Positions 16,047-24,151 of a stretch of 64,000 bases of DNA are shown piece by piece. The translations under genes were made by a program, and so were the position numbers. The notes beneath the pieces are model-generated. The model worked only from the letters and a program-made list of their open reading frames with translations, searched no databases and was not told the DNA's origin. Source of the DNA: Limnobacter sp. 130 (lineage in GTDB: Bacteria; Pseudomonadota; Gammaproteobacteria; Burkholderiales; Burkholderiaceae_B); NCBI RefSeq assembly GCF_902506325.1, contig NZ_LR732330.1:496001-560000 (forward strand), read 5' to 3'. Position 1 is the first letter of the stretch; every line of letters starts with the position of its first letter.

Positions 16047-17027
16047 ATGAAAGCAATTCTGGCAAAATCCGCCGTTGCAATCAGCCTGGCCGCGTTGGCC
16101 ATGGGTGCAGCTTACGCAGACAAATCCAAATGGCCCAAAAGCTTTACCGTAGGTACAGCTTCTCAGGGCGGTACGTATTACGCATATGGCGCTGGCTGGG
16201 CAAACCTGGTTGCAGAAACTGTGGGCATTACCGGCGGCGCGGAAGTTACTGGCGGCCCCACTCAAAACCTCGCTTTGGTACACACAGGTAAACTTGCCTT
16301 TGGCATGACCACCATGGGCCCAGCGCGCGAGGCACTGGACGGCAAAAGCCCCCTGGCCCCCGGCCTGAAGATGAACAAGGTATGCGCCATGTTCCCCATG
16401 TACCAAACCCCGTTCTCGGTCACCGTGCTGTCCTCCAGTGGAATCAAATCCATTAAGGAGATTCCACCTGGCTCCAAAATCGGTTTTGGCCCTGCAGGTT
16501 CTACCTCTGACACCTACTTCCCGAAAATGCTGGAAACCCTGGGCGTGAAATTTGAACGCCGCAACGGTGGCTGGAGCGATTTGGGCGGGCAATTGCAAGA
16601 TGGCCTGATCGATGTGGTGGCATTTGCAGCCGGTGTACCCATTCCTGCCGTGACCCAGCTTGAGGTGCAGACCGAGATCAATATTCTGGAATTTACAGAA
16701 GCTGAACAGAAAAAGATCATGGACACCTACCCCGTGTCGGCATTCCCGATCAAGGCCAGCACTTACAAAACCTTGAAGAAAGATGCACGTGCGGTATCCA
16801 TGTGGAACTACGCCATTGCCAACTGCGACCTGCCAGAAAGCTTTGTATACGAAGCGACAAAGGCGGTGCTGGACAACAACGAGAAAATGTTGACCATCCA
16901 CAAAGGTGCCCGCACCACATTGGCCGAGAACTGGGACAAGAACACATTCATCCCATTCCACCCCGGTGCCGTGAAGTATTACGAAGAAAAAGGCATCAAG
17001 ATTCCAGCGAATCTTAAGTTGAAATAA
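16047..17027 (+). CDS. TAXI-family TRAP transporter solute-binding protein
   Basis: A 326-residue periplasmic protein with a Sec signal (about residues 1-24, cut after GAAYA). The mature part begins with the TAXI family pattern FTVGTASQGGTYYAYGAGWA and contains GPAGSTSDTYF. It captures a substrate, probably a carboxylate, for the sodium-driven TRAP permease encoded next. A stem-loop between the two genes can set the usual excess of binding protein over permease. The substrate is unknown. Confidence 0.92.
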   Translation: MKAILAKSAVAISLAALAMGAAYADKSKWPKSFTVGTASQGGTYYAYGAGWANLVAETVGITGGAEVTGGPTQNLALVHTGKLAFGMTTMGPAREALDGKSPLAPGLKMNKVCAMFPMYQTPFSVTVLSSSGIKSIKEIPPGSKIGFGPAGSTSDTYFPKMLETLGVKFERRNGGWSDLGGQLQDGLIDVVAFAAGVPIPAVTQLEVQTEINILEFTEAEQKKIMDTYPVSAFPIKASTYKTLKKDARAVSMWNYAIANCDLPESFVYEATKAVLDNNEKMLTIHKGARTTLAENWDKNTFIPFHPGAVKYYEEKGIKIPANLKLK

Positions 17028-17057
17028 AAAGCAAACAGCCTTGACGGCTGAATCGGG

Positions 17058-17093
17058 AAGCGCTGAACTCAACTCAAGAGTTCAGCGCTTTTC
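17058..17093 (+). terminator. Attenuating terminator between binding protein and permease genes
   Basis: AAGCGCTGAACTC and GAGTTCAGCGCTT, a perfect 13-base stem with a seven-base loop, followed by TTCTT. It lies in the gap between two genes that must be expressed together, so it probably gives partial termination. Confidence 0.75.
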
Positions 17094-17133
17094 TTAAACC
17101 TCAATTCTCAATTTTTTTTGAATCGGTCAAATC

Positions 17134-19323
17134 ATGTCCAAATCCACCAGCATATCCAGCCATGCCGAAGAGGAACACCTCATCGCGCAAGGCGTCGATG
17201 ACGAACCAATGGCAAGCAATCAACGCAAATTTGTGCAAAAAACAGCGCTGTTTGTCTCGATCATTTCTGCGGCTTATGCGTTTTGGCATGTGTTTACCCT
17301 TAACATCGCGCCGGTGGAAACCTGGGCTTTTCGCATTCTGCACGTTTCAGGCGCGCTGATTATTGGTTTCATCGCCTATTCATCTGCGAACATTGACCAG
17401 CCGCAACGTGGCAATCAAATGCTGATCAAGGCCTTGGCTGTATTACTAGCCTTACCCGCCCTTTACTCGCTTTACATTGTGTTCGACATGAACCAGATCA
17501 TTGCCAATGGTGAAATGATCGCACCCGAGATGGAAGTGAACCAGTTTGGCATTCCCCTGGCCATCGCAGGGCTGGGTGCTATCGTGGCCTCATGGTTTCT
17601 ACGCCCGGAAGGCCATCGCTTCAACTGGCTGGATGCAACGCTGGTTCTGGCAACAATAGCGAGCACAGCCTATTTGATGGTGCACCTGGACGGCACTGCG
17701 CTGCGCATGCGTGCGGGCACGCCTTTCGCCTCACCCGGCAATGCCTGGGCAGCCATGGTAGGTCTTGCCCTGATTCTGGAACTGACGCGTCGCGTGGCCG
17801 GAAGCGCCTTGGTGATCATTTCAGTTATTTTCGTGCTCTATTCATTCGTTGGGCCTTACCTGCCCGGCTTTTTGACACACGACGGCTTTGATTTCAGCCG
17901 CTTCTTTTCCTACATCTACACCGATGCGGGAGTGTTGGGTGCAACCACGGCAGTGTCTTCCACCTACATTATTTTGTTCATTGTGTTCGCTGCGTTTCTG
18001 CAGGCTTCCAAAGTGGGCGACTACTTTGTCAATTTTGCATTTGCTGCCGCAGGAAGAGCCCGTGGAGGCCCTGCCAAAGTGGCAGTTTTCGCGTCTGGCC
18101 TGATGGGCATGATCAACGGCACGAGCGCCGGCAACGTAGTGGCCACGGGTTCGCTGACCATTCCACTCATGAAAAAAGTAGGCTACAACGGAAAAACTGC
18201 TGGCGCCATTGAAGCCGCAGCCTCTACTGGCGGGCAAATCATGCCGCCCATCATGGGCGCTGGTGCCTTCATCATGGCGGAAATCACGGGCATTCCCTAC
18301 TCGGAAATCGCGATCGCGGCAGTGATCCCGGCCGTGTTGTACTTCCTCTCGACTTACCTGATGGTTGACTTTGAAGCAGCCAAACTGGGCATGCGTGGCA
18401 TGCGGTCCGACGAACTGCCTCAATTCTCCAAAATGGTGAAACAGGTCTACCTGTTTATTCCCATCATCATCCTGATCGTTGCTTTGTTCATGGGCTATTC
18501 AGTGATCAGGGCCGGCACATTGGCCACGGCTGCTGCTGCTGTAGTTAGCTGGCTCACGCCCTTTAAGATGGGTCCAAAAAGTATTTTCAAAGCCTTCGAT
18601 CTTGCGGGGGTCATGTCGATTCAGATCATCACAGTGTGTGCCTGTGCAGGCATTATCGTGGGTGTGATCGCCTTGACGGGTGTGGGCGCCAGGTTCTCCT
18701 CCATTCTTCTGGACATTGCTGAAAACTCGCAACTGATCGCCCTGTTCTTTGCCATGTGTATTGCAATCTTGCTGGGCATGGGAATGCCAACCACGGCAGC
18801 CTATGCAGTGGCTGCTTCGGTGGTTGCGCCTGGCCTGATTCAACTGGGAATTCAGCCACTGGTGGCCCACTTCTTCGTGTTCTACTTTGCAGTAATCTCG
18901 GCAATCACGCCACCTGTGGCGCTGGCCTCGTATGCAGCCGCCGGCATTTCAGGCGCAAACCCCATGGCAACTTCGTTCACGTCATTTAAAATCGGTTTGA
19001 CGGCCTTTATCGTGCCTTTCATGTTCTTCTACAATGCGGCGTTGCTCATGGAAGGTGAATGGTTTGTGATTTTGCGTGCCTTTGTCACGGCGTGTATCGG
19101 CGTGTTTTTCCTGGCTTCCGCCATCCAAGGCTGGTTCTGGGGCGCACACTCGAACTGGGTAGTACGGGGCATTTTGCTTGTCGCAGCGCTTTGCATGATC
19201 GAAGGTGGTTTGTACACCGACATTGGCGGTGCTGTACTGGCTATCGTTGCCATCATTCTTAATAAATTCTTTAAAGGAAAACCCGCGCCAGAACCCATGG
19301 TTCAAACTCGCGGAATGGATTAA
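17134..19323 (+). CDS. TRAP transporter fused permease (4TM/12TM)
   Basis: A 729-residue integral membrane protein of the DctMQ-fusion type found with TAXI binding proteins. A hydrophilic N-terminus of about 45 residues is followed by many hydrophobic segments. The large-subunit part contains the family pattern GMINGTSAGNVVATGSLTIP and ASTGGQIMPPIMGAGAF, and later GMGMPTTAAYAVAA. It works with the preceding binding protein to import an organic solute using an ion gradient. A stem-loop follows the stop. Confidence 0.93.
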   Translation: MSKSTSISSHAEEEHLIAQGVDDEPMASNQRKFVQKTALFVSIISAAYAFWHVFTLNIAPVETWAFRILHVSGALIIGFIAYSSANIDQPQRGNQMLIKALAVLLALPALYSLYIVFDMNQIIANGEMIAPEMEVNQFGIPLAIAGLGAIVASWFLRPEGHRFNWLDATLVLATIASTAYLMVHLDGTALRMRAGTPFASPGNAWAAMVGLALILELTRRVAGSALVIISVIFVLYSFVGPYLPGFLTHDGFDFSRFFSYIYTDAGVLGATTAVSSTYIILFIVFAAFLQASKVGDYFVNFAFAAAGRARGGPAKVAVFASGLMGMINGTSAGNVVATGSLTIPLMKKVGYNGKTAGAIEAAASTGGQIMPPIMGAGAFIMAEITGIPYSEIAIAAVIPAVLYFLSTYLMVDFEAAKLGMRGMRSDELPQFSKMVKQVYLFIPIIILIVALFMGYSVIRAGTLATAAAAVVSWLTPFKMGPKSIFKAFDLAGVMSIQIITVCACAGIIVGVIALTGVGARFSSILLDIAENSQLIALFFAMCIAILLGMGMPTTAAYAVAASVVAPGLIQLGIQPLVAHFFVFYFAVISAITPPVALASYAAAGISGANPMATSFTSFKIGLTAFIVPFMFFYNAALLMEGEWFVILRAFVTACIGVFFLASAIQGWFWGAHSNWVVRGILLVAALCMIEGGLYTDIGGAVLAIVAIILNKFFKGKPAPEPMVQTRGMD

Positions 19324-19334
19324 AAACGTAACAC

Positions 19335-19374
19335 CCTGAGGCACCTACACTCTTTTTTAGTGTAGAGCCTCAGG
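19335..19374 (+). terminator. Stem-loop after the TRAP permease
   Basis: CCTGAGGC...CTACACT and AGTGTAG...GCCTCAGG form a long stem around a T-rich loop, starting 12 bases after the permease stop. It lacks a long T-run afterwards but is the most likely end of the transporter transcript. Confidence 0.65.
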
Positions 19375-19460
19375 TTCAAACCCTTTCATTGCTAAAGCGA
19401 TTTCCCTATAGTGCGAAGTGTCACGAAATTTGACTACCCGCTACCCAAGGAGATCTCACG

Positions 19461-20036
19461 ATGTACGCATTTGAAAAAACAGCTGAACTGCTGACCAAAA
19501 CCAATACCGAACTGAAGAACCAGCACCAAGTTGCTGCCAAGGCATTGAACAGCCTGGTACAAGCACAATTTGGCCTGTTGTCACAAGGTTTGGGTAACGC
19601 ATTCACTGCTGCTGAAAAGCTGCCTTTGGCTGACAAGTCAGTGGTTGTCAATGCACGCACCGAGATCAAGCAAGGCTTGGAAAAAGTTGTTGGTGTTAGC
19701 CAGGTGTACACACAAAAAGGCGTTGAGCTGTTCGAACAGCAACTGCCAGTTGTGATCGACAAAGGTTTTTCATACGCAGCTTTGGCTTTGTCGCAAGCCG
19801 AGTCTTTGACTGAAAACGCAATCACCATGGGTGTAAGCGCCTTGGAACAAGCCAAGAAAAACGAAACTTTGAAGCCTGCCATTGAACAAGCCGAGCAAAT
19901 CGCTTCTCAGTTGTTCGAGAAAATTGGTGTGAAAGGTGAAACTGGCGCGACGAAAACTGCCAAGAAGCCCGCCGCCAAGAAAGCTGCTGCACCACGCGCC
20001 AAGCGCGCTGCTGCTACACCCAAGGCCTCGGTCTGA
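19461..20036 (+). CDS. Phasin-family protein with basic, histone H1-like tail
   Basis: A 191-residue protein. Residues 1 to about 150 are Gln/Ala/Leu-rich amphipathic helices with no Cys and no signal peptide, as in phasins that coat storage granules. From about residue 165 the protein ends in Lys/Ala/Pro repeats (AAKKAAAPRAKRAAATPKA), like histone H1 tails. That tail could bind DNA and tie granules to the nucleoid, as PhaF does in Pseudomonas. A good AAGGAGA ribosome site precedes the ATG, and a strong terminator follows. It forms its own transcription unit. Confidence 0.8.
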   Translation: MYAFEKTAELLTKTNTELKNQHQVAAKALNSLVQAQFGLLSQGLGNAFTAAEKLPLADKSVVVNARTEIKQGLEKVVGVSQVYTQKGVELFEQQLPVVIDKGFSYAALALSQAESLTENAITMGVSALEQAKKNETLKPAIEQAEQIASQLFEKIGVKGETGATKTAKKPAAKKAAAPRAKRAAATPKASV

Positions 20037-20073
20037 AAAGACATTGCCCAGCTTGAGCTGTGCTTTGACTAAA

Positions 20074-20106
20074 CAAAAAACCCTCGAACTCTCGAGGGTT
20101 TTTTTA
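20074..20106. terminator. Bidirectional intrinsic terminator after the phasin gene
   Basis: AACCCTCGA-ACTC-TCGAGGGTT-type stem with A-run before and T-run after. It separates the phasin from the convergent small gene at 20,135. Confidence 0.9.
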
Positions 20107-20134
20107 TGGTGACAATGAATTGTTCAGTGCGTTG

Positions 20135-20260
20135 TCAGAGCAACCAAAGAATCAGGCCGTAGCACACACTGGCACCGAGTACACCGACAAACCACTCTCG
20201 TTTGGCTTCCAGTTCACCCAGCATGGTCACATCAAAGCGCTTGTTTGCGAAATCGTCCAT
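20135..20260 (-). CDS. 41-residue single-span membrane miniprotein
   Basis: A short reading frame with ATG at 20258-20260, preceded by GGGAG about eight bases upstream, and TGA at 20135-20137. The product begins MDDFANKRFDV, has a charged middle (GELEAKREW) and ends in a hydrophobic segment of about 18 residues with VGVLGASVCYGLILWLL. That gives a cytoplasmic head and one membrane span. I do not recognise it. The good ribosome site, sensible composition and position against a bidirectional terminator support a real gene. Confidence 0.55.
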   Translation of the reverse strand: MDDFANKRFDVTMLGELEAKREWFVGVLGASVCYGLILWLL

Positions 20261-20382
20261 GGTAATACTCCCGGTGCATAATGCACATGTGTGTTGATGA
20301 CTCTATTTAAGAGCAAAAACACAAGTGCGTCTTTCCCACAAAGGGGGCCACCTTATCCGACTACCCCCAAGAGGTAAATACA

Positions 20383-20847
20383 ATGACAATTAGTTCGGCC
20401 ACCGCCTTTGCCATACTGTCCGCAGGATTTTTCCTGTTAGTAGGTCTTTGCAGCGGATTGTGGAAATTCTTGCAAATGTGGAAAAGCGCTGAAGGTTTGG
20501 CACACCCCTATGTAGACATCGCCCACCGGGCCAGCCTGCTTTACGGCTTTGCGTGCATCACTTTGGCCGTGTTGGCACATTTCAGTGTCTTCAATCCAGA
20601 CAACAATCTTTACGCGGCAATAATCGTAATTGCTTTTTTTGTGCTGGCCGTTACCGGCTACCTGATACAGGCTGCACTCAAAGGACCCGACAACCAACTG
20701 CGACAACCCCACAAACTTGGAAAACACCCCATGCCCCGGGCGGGCCTGGCTGTATTCATGGTGGCCTTGGTATTCGCGGAAATTGGTGGGACACTCTACT
20801 TGTTTGCTGGTGCGCTACAGAACCCTTTGCTGCAATTCTGGTCTTAA
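20383..20847 (+). CDS. Unknown four-span membrane protein
   Basis: A 154-residue protein with four hydrophobic segments (about residues 5-28, 48-68, 77-98 and 120-145). Charged loops contain WKFLQMWKSAEGLAHPYVD and a His/Pro-rich LRQPHKLGKHPMPR stretch between spans three and four. An AGAGG ribosome site precedes the ATG. I do not recognise the family. It lies directly upstream of a lipoprotein lipase gene with a 34-base gap, so the two may be cotranscribed. Confidence 0.75.
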   Translation: MTISSATAFAILSAGFFLLVGLCSGLWKFLQMWKSAEGLAHPYVDIAHRASLLYGFACITLAVLAHFSVFNPDNNLYAAIIVIAFFVLAVTGYLIQAALKGPDNQLRQPHKLGKHPMPRAGLAVFMVALVFAEIGGTLYLFAGALQNPLLQFWS

Positions 20848-20881
20848 AGAGCAAACCATGCTTACCCGGGGATACCTCACA

Positions 20882-21754
20882 ATGTCTAACCAGTTCACTC
20901 GCCGTTTACTGCTTGCCACGCTGACCATGCTGACCATGGCGGCGTGTAGCACAACCAGTCCTGCAAATTCCACTGGTCAGTACCAGGCCAAAGCCAACTG
21001 GACCAGTTCGTTTTTGAGCCAGGTCTTTGGCGGTCAAACAATGCCCGATGGCGTTAACAATTGGGCGTGTCGCCCCACGAATGATCAAAACCCGGTGGTG
21101 CTGATACACGGTACTTTTTCTTCCAGCATGTATTCATTCGGCGCTTTGGGCCCAGCACTGGCCAATCAAAACCTGTGTGTGTATTCGATCGATTATGGTG
21201 CAGCCGAACCCAGCGACTGGTTCAAAGGCGTAGGCGCAGTTGATGAATCGGGACAACGGATCGCTGATTTCATCAAGTTCGTAAAATCAGCCACAAAGCA
21301 CGACAAGGTGACCTTGGTGGGTCACTCTCAGGGTGGGCTGATTGGCTTTTATTATTTGAAGAAATTACAAGGTGCTGATCATGTTGATCGTTTTGTCGCT
21401 TTGGCACCCAGTGTCAATGGCACATCGATTGCAAAAACACCCAACCGCGATTTGGTGGAGTATTGCCTGGCTTGCGCGGACCAACACCCCCGCTCGGCAT
21501 TGTTGCGTGATTTAAAAGATGGGCCCATTACAATGCCTGGTGTGCAGTACAGCGTGCTGGTCACCAAGAATGACAAGGTCGTGGTACCTGTTGAAAATCA
21601 GTTTGTGAAAGAGCCCGGCGTTCAAAATATTTATATTCAAGACTTGCTCCCGGGTAAAAGCGTGTCACACAGCGGCATGTTGTACGACACTGAAACTCTC
21701 GATTTGATTGTCAAGCTGGTTCAAGGAAAGCCGGTACAAACCGCCTCAAACTAG
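20882..21754 (+). CDS. Lipoprotein lipase, alpha/beta hydrolase of the class 2 lipase type
   Basis: A 290-residue protein started at the ATG at 20882 (MSNQFTRRLLLATLTML). The frame is open further upstream, but only this start gives a proper signal with a lipobox-like MAACS at about residues 20-24. The lipase domain has VVLIHGTFSSSMYSFGALG (oxyanion hole) and the nucleophile elbow LVGHSQGG, with SHSGMLYD supplying the likely His. The style matches secreted class 2 lipases. It is probably anchored in an outer or inner membrane leaflet and releases fatty acids. Its end overlaps the convergent acyl-CoA synthetase gene by nine bases. Confidence 0.82.
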   Translation: MSNQFTRRLLLATLTMLTMAACSTTSPANSTGQYQAKANWTSSFLSQVFGGQTMPDGVNNWACRPTNDQNPVVLIHGTFSSSMYSFGALGPALANQNLCVYSIDYGAAEPSDWFKGVGAVDESGQRIADFIKFVKSATKHDKVTLVGHSQGGLIGFYYLKKLQGADHVDRFVALAPSVNGTSIAKTPNRDLVEYCLACADQHPRSALLRDLKDGPITMPGVQYSVLVTKNDKVVVPVENQFVKEPGVQNIYIQDLLPGKSVSHSGMLYDTETLDLIVKLVQGKPVQTASN

Positions 21755-23515
21755 CACCGTGTACTCCCGGGTTGCAGTGTCGAAACGATACAAAGGATCG
21801 CTCACCACAGCTTGATCAATGCCCTCTTTCTTCAGTTGTACTTTTTGATATTTGAAGGTGCCGGTGGTTTCCACACTTTGAAGTAAGCGCACATACTGCG
21901 GCACTGCATACCCGGGAAGTTGGCTAGTCACATGCTGTGCCAAGGCTTTTAAGTCCAGCTCAACACCCGGCTTTACCGCCACAGCTGCCATGCCAGCCCG
22001 GCCATCAACGCCTTCCAGCTTGACGCCATACACCACTGCATGCTCCAGAAATGACAATTTGGCCAACACACCCTCAACTTCCGAGGTCGCTACATTCTCA
22101 CCCTTCCAGCGGAATGTGTCGCCCAAACGGTCTACAAACTGAATGTGTTGCCACCCTTGCCTGCGCACCAAGTCGCCTGAATTGAACCAGCAATCACCTT
22201 GTTTAAACACATTGCGCAGCAGTTTTCCTTCGTTGGCTTTCGGGTCGGTGTACCCATCAAAGGGGCGCAGATCGGTCACTTCACTGATCAGCAAACCCAC
22301 TTCGCCACGCGCAACTTTTCTGCAGAACCCGCGTGCATTTCGTACCACTTGCTCGGAATCCGCATCGCAGGCGATCACTTCAAATGGCATTGGACAAAAA
22401 CCCACGGTTTCCTTCAACCCAAAGGCATTCATAAAACCCAGGTTGGATTCGCTTGCTCCGTAAAACTCGAAAATTTGATGAATACCAAACCGGTTCTCAA
22501 AGTCATCCCATATTTCCGGACGCAAGCCATTGCCCAATATCAAGCGAATTTCATGGTTTTGATCATCCATGGTGGGTGCTTGATTCAACAGATAACGCAG
22601 CAATTCCCCGATATAACAAAACGCAGTGGCTTTGTAATGGGCGATCCGTTTCCAGAATTGACTGGCACTGAATTTTTCATCCAGCGCAAAGCAGGCCCCC
22701 GAGGCCAACACAATACCAAGCGACACGGTAAGCGCATTGTTGTGATACAGCGGCAGACAACAATAAAACACATCATTCGCAGTTAAACGCACAGCCGTAC
22801 TCATTCCCGAGGCAGCTTGCAACCAACGGTAGTGACTCATCACCGACGCTTTGGGTAAACCGGTAGTGCCTGAAGTAAAGATATAAAAACAGGGCCAGTT
22901 CGCTGTAATTTGAGCAGTTTGTGCCAGGTTGTGGGAAGGCTGCGTATACCAGGCACTGCGAAAATCACTTACCCGCAAAAGGCTACTGTCCGTTTGCAGC
23001 GAGAGCAATTCGATGCCTTTGAGCAGCGTGGCGTCCTCAGATTCCAGTTGCTTAAGAATATCCAGCCCACGATCGCAGGCCAAAATTATTTTGGGCTTCA
23101 CCAACTTCAAACTGTGCGCCTGCACAGCACCTTGCTGATTGATATTCAACAGCGCGGCAACAGCCCCCAACTTGGCACAGGCAATTACTGCAAGCAAAGT
23201 TTCAGGTCGATTGGCCGACAGCAACCCGACCGTGTCACCGGCCTTGACTCCCATCGAAAGCAGCCCGCGCGCCATTTGATTACACATTGAGTTGGCTTGT
23301 CCGTAGGTCCAACATTGCTCGTCACTTTTCAGGAATGAAGATTTCGCATGCTTGCGCGCAGTTTCCTGAAACAGAAGGCCTAGTGAGCGGCGTGAATGCG
23401 GCCGGAGAAATGCCAAACTGGCCAATGAAGGTAAAATATGGGGGACGTCAGGCAGAAAACCCAAGGCACCTTTGGCAATGTCAATTGCGGATACTGTTTT
23501 GCCTTGAACTGTCAT
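21746..23515 (-). CDS. Long-chain acyl-CoA synthetase, FATP/FadD6 type
   Basis: A 589-residue AMP-binding enzyme. The motif FIFTSGTTGLPKASVMSH is the ATP-binding signature, IFEFYGASESNLGFMNAFG is the adenylate motif of the FATP branch, and VDRLGDTFRWKGENVATSEVEGVL is the typical FATP region near the C-terminus. Members combine activation of long or very long fatty acids with their uptake (vectorial acylation). Convergence with a lipase gene suggests use of lipase products. It differs clearly from the classical FadD at 1,308. Confidence 0.88.
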   Translation of the reverse strand: MTVQGKTVSAIDIAKGALGFLPDVPHILPSLASLAFLRPHSRRSLGLLFQETARKHAKSSFLKSDEQCWTYGQANSMCNQMARGLLSMGVKAGDTVGLLSANRPETLLAVIACAKLGAVAALLNINQQGAVQAHSLKLVKPKIILACDRGLDILKQLESEDATLLKGIELLSLQTDSSLLRVSDFRSAWYTQPSHNLAQTAQITANWPCFYIFTSGTTGLPKASVMSHYRWLQAASGMSTAVRLTANDVFYCCLPLYHNNALTVSLGIVLASGACFALDEKFSASQFWKRIAHYKATAFCYIGELLRYLLNQAPTMDDQNHEIRLILGNGLRPEIWDDFENRFGIHQIFEFYGASESNLGFMNAFGLKETVGFCPMPFEVIACDADSEQVVRNARGFCRKVARGEVGLLISEVTDLRPFDGYTDPKANEGKLLRNVFKQGDCWFNSGDLVRRQGWQHIQFVDRLGDTFRWKGENVATSEVEGVLAKLSFLEHAVVYGVKLEGVDGRAGMAAVAVKPGVELDLKALAQHVTSQLPGYAVPQYVRLLQSVETTGTFKYQKVQLKKEGIDQAVVSDPLYRFDTATREYTVLV

Positions 23516-23643
23516 TTTGTGCGGCCTCCGGGCGCTGTCTCATGTTTTTTTATACAGAAAAAGATACACTCTTTGGGTCAACGAAATTCGCTTACACACC
23601 GTTTTTATCAATGTCATCAGGCTGCCCAGTTAAGTATTCTTCC

Positions 23644-24138
23644 ATGCCCATAGCCAAAGTACGCTCGAAAACTGTTCTTTGCCTGCTTGCGCTTGCCATG
23701 GCACTGCCATTTCATGTGGCCAATGCCAAAAATTTTATCGGTTACACGGGCAAAGGCTGGAACAACGACTTTGGGGTACTGCGTGGGCAATGCGATGCCA
23801 AGCTGGTTCAAAACGAGGCACTCAAGGGTGCCCTGACCGAGCAAATGGCCTACGTTGAATCCACCGACGCCTTCAAGACAATCTTCACTGAAACCGAATT
23901 GGTTGATGCATTTGCGGTTGACTCCCATTGCTTCGGGCACACCATGGAATTGGTGCCCTCGGGGCAAGCTGTGCGCTGGCTCAACCCAGTGAATGGCGTT
24001 GGGGTGTATTTGTCGCCCGGCGCAAAGTCTGACACTTGCCGCACTTACTTGGGCGTCACGATTGTGAATGGTGAAAAAACCAAATTCCGGGGCGAAGTGT
24101 GCTCACCCAGCAAAGGGACCTGGCAAATTCAGCAGTAA
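23644..24138 (+). CDS. Secreted small protein with surface-antigen-like C-terminus
   Basis: A 164-residue protein if started at 23644; a start at 23611 would add 11 residues. Neither has a clear Shine-Dalgarno. The signal peptide is clear (LCLLALAMALPFHVANA, cleavage after ANA). The C-terminal about 45 residues have the pattern C-R-T-Y, G-V-x-I-x-x-G-x-x-x-x-x-x-G, V-C, G-x-W-Q-I, which resembles the end of the RT0821/Lpp0805 (17-kDa) surface-protein family. Four Cys in the mature part could form disulfides. Function unknown. Confidence 0.65.
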   Translation: MPIAKVRSKTVLCLLALAMALPFHVANAKNFIGYTGKGWNNDFGVLRGQCDAKLVQNEALKGALTEQMAYVESTDAFKTIFTETELVDAFAVDSHCFGHTMELVPSGQAVRWLNPVNGVGVYLSPGAKSDTCRTYLGVTIVNGEKTKFRGEVCSPSKGTWQIQQ

Positions 24139-24151
24139 CCGCCCACCAGGC

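Noticed and set aside
16032-17072. A 346-codon open frame on the minus strand
   Set aside because: It lies exactly opposite the TAXI binding protein gene, whose signal peptide, family motifs and ribosome site are clear. The antisense product has no recognisable motif.
20717-20881. Upstream extension of the lipase reading frame
   Set aside because: It overlaps the membrane protein gene and would bury the lipoprotein signal that starts at 20882.
23287-23610. Upstream extension of the secreted protein frame
   Set aside because: It runs antisense through the start of the acyl-CoA synthetase gene and would place the signal peptide inside the protein.
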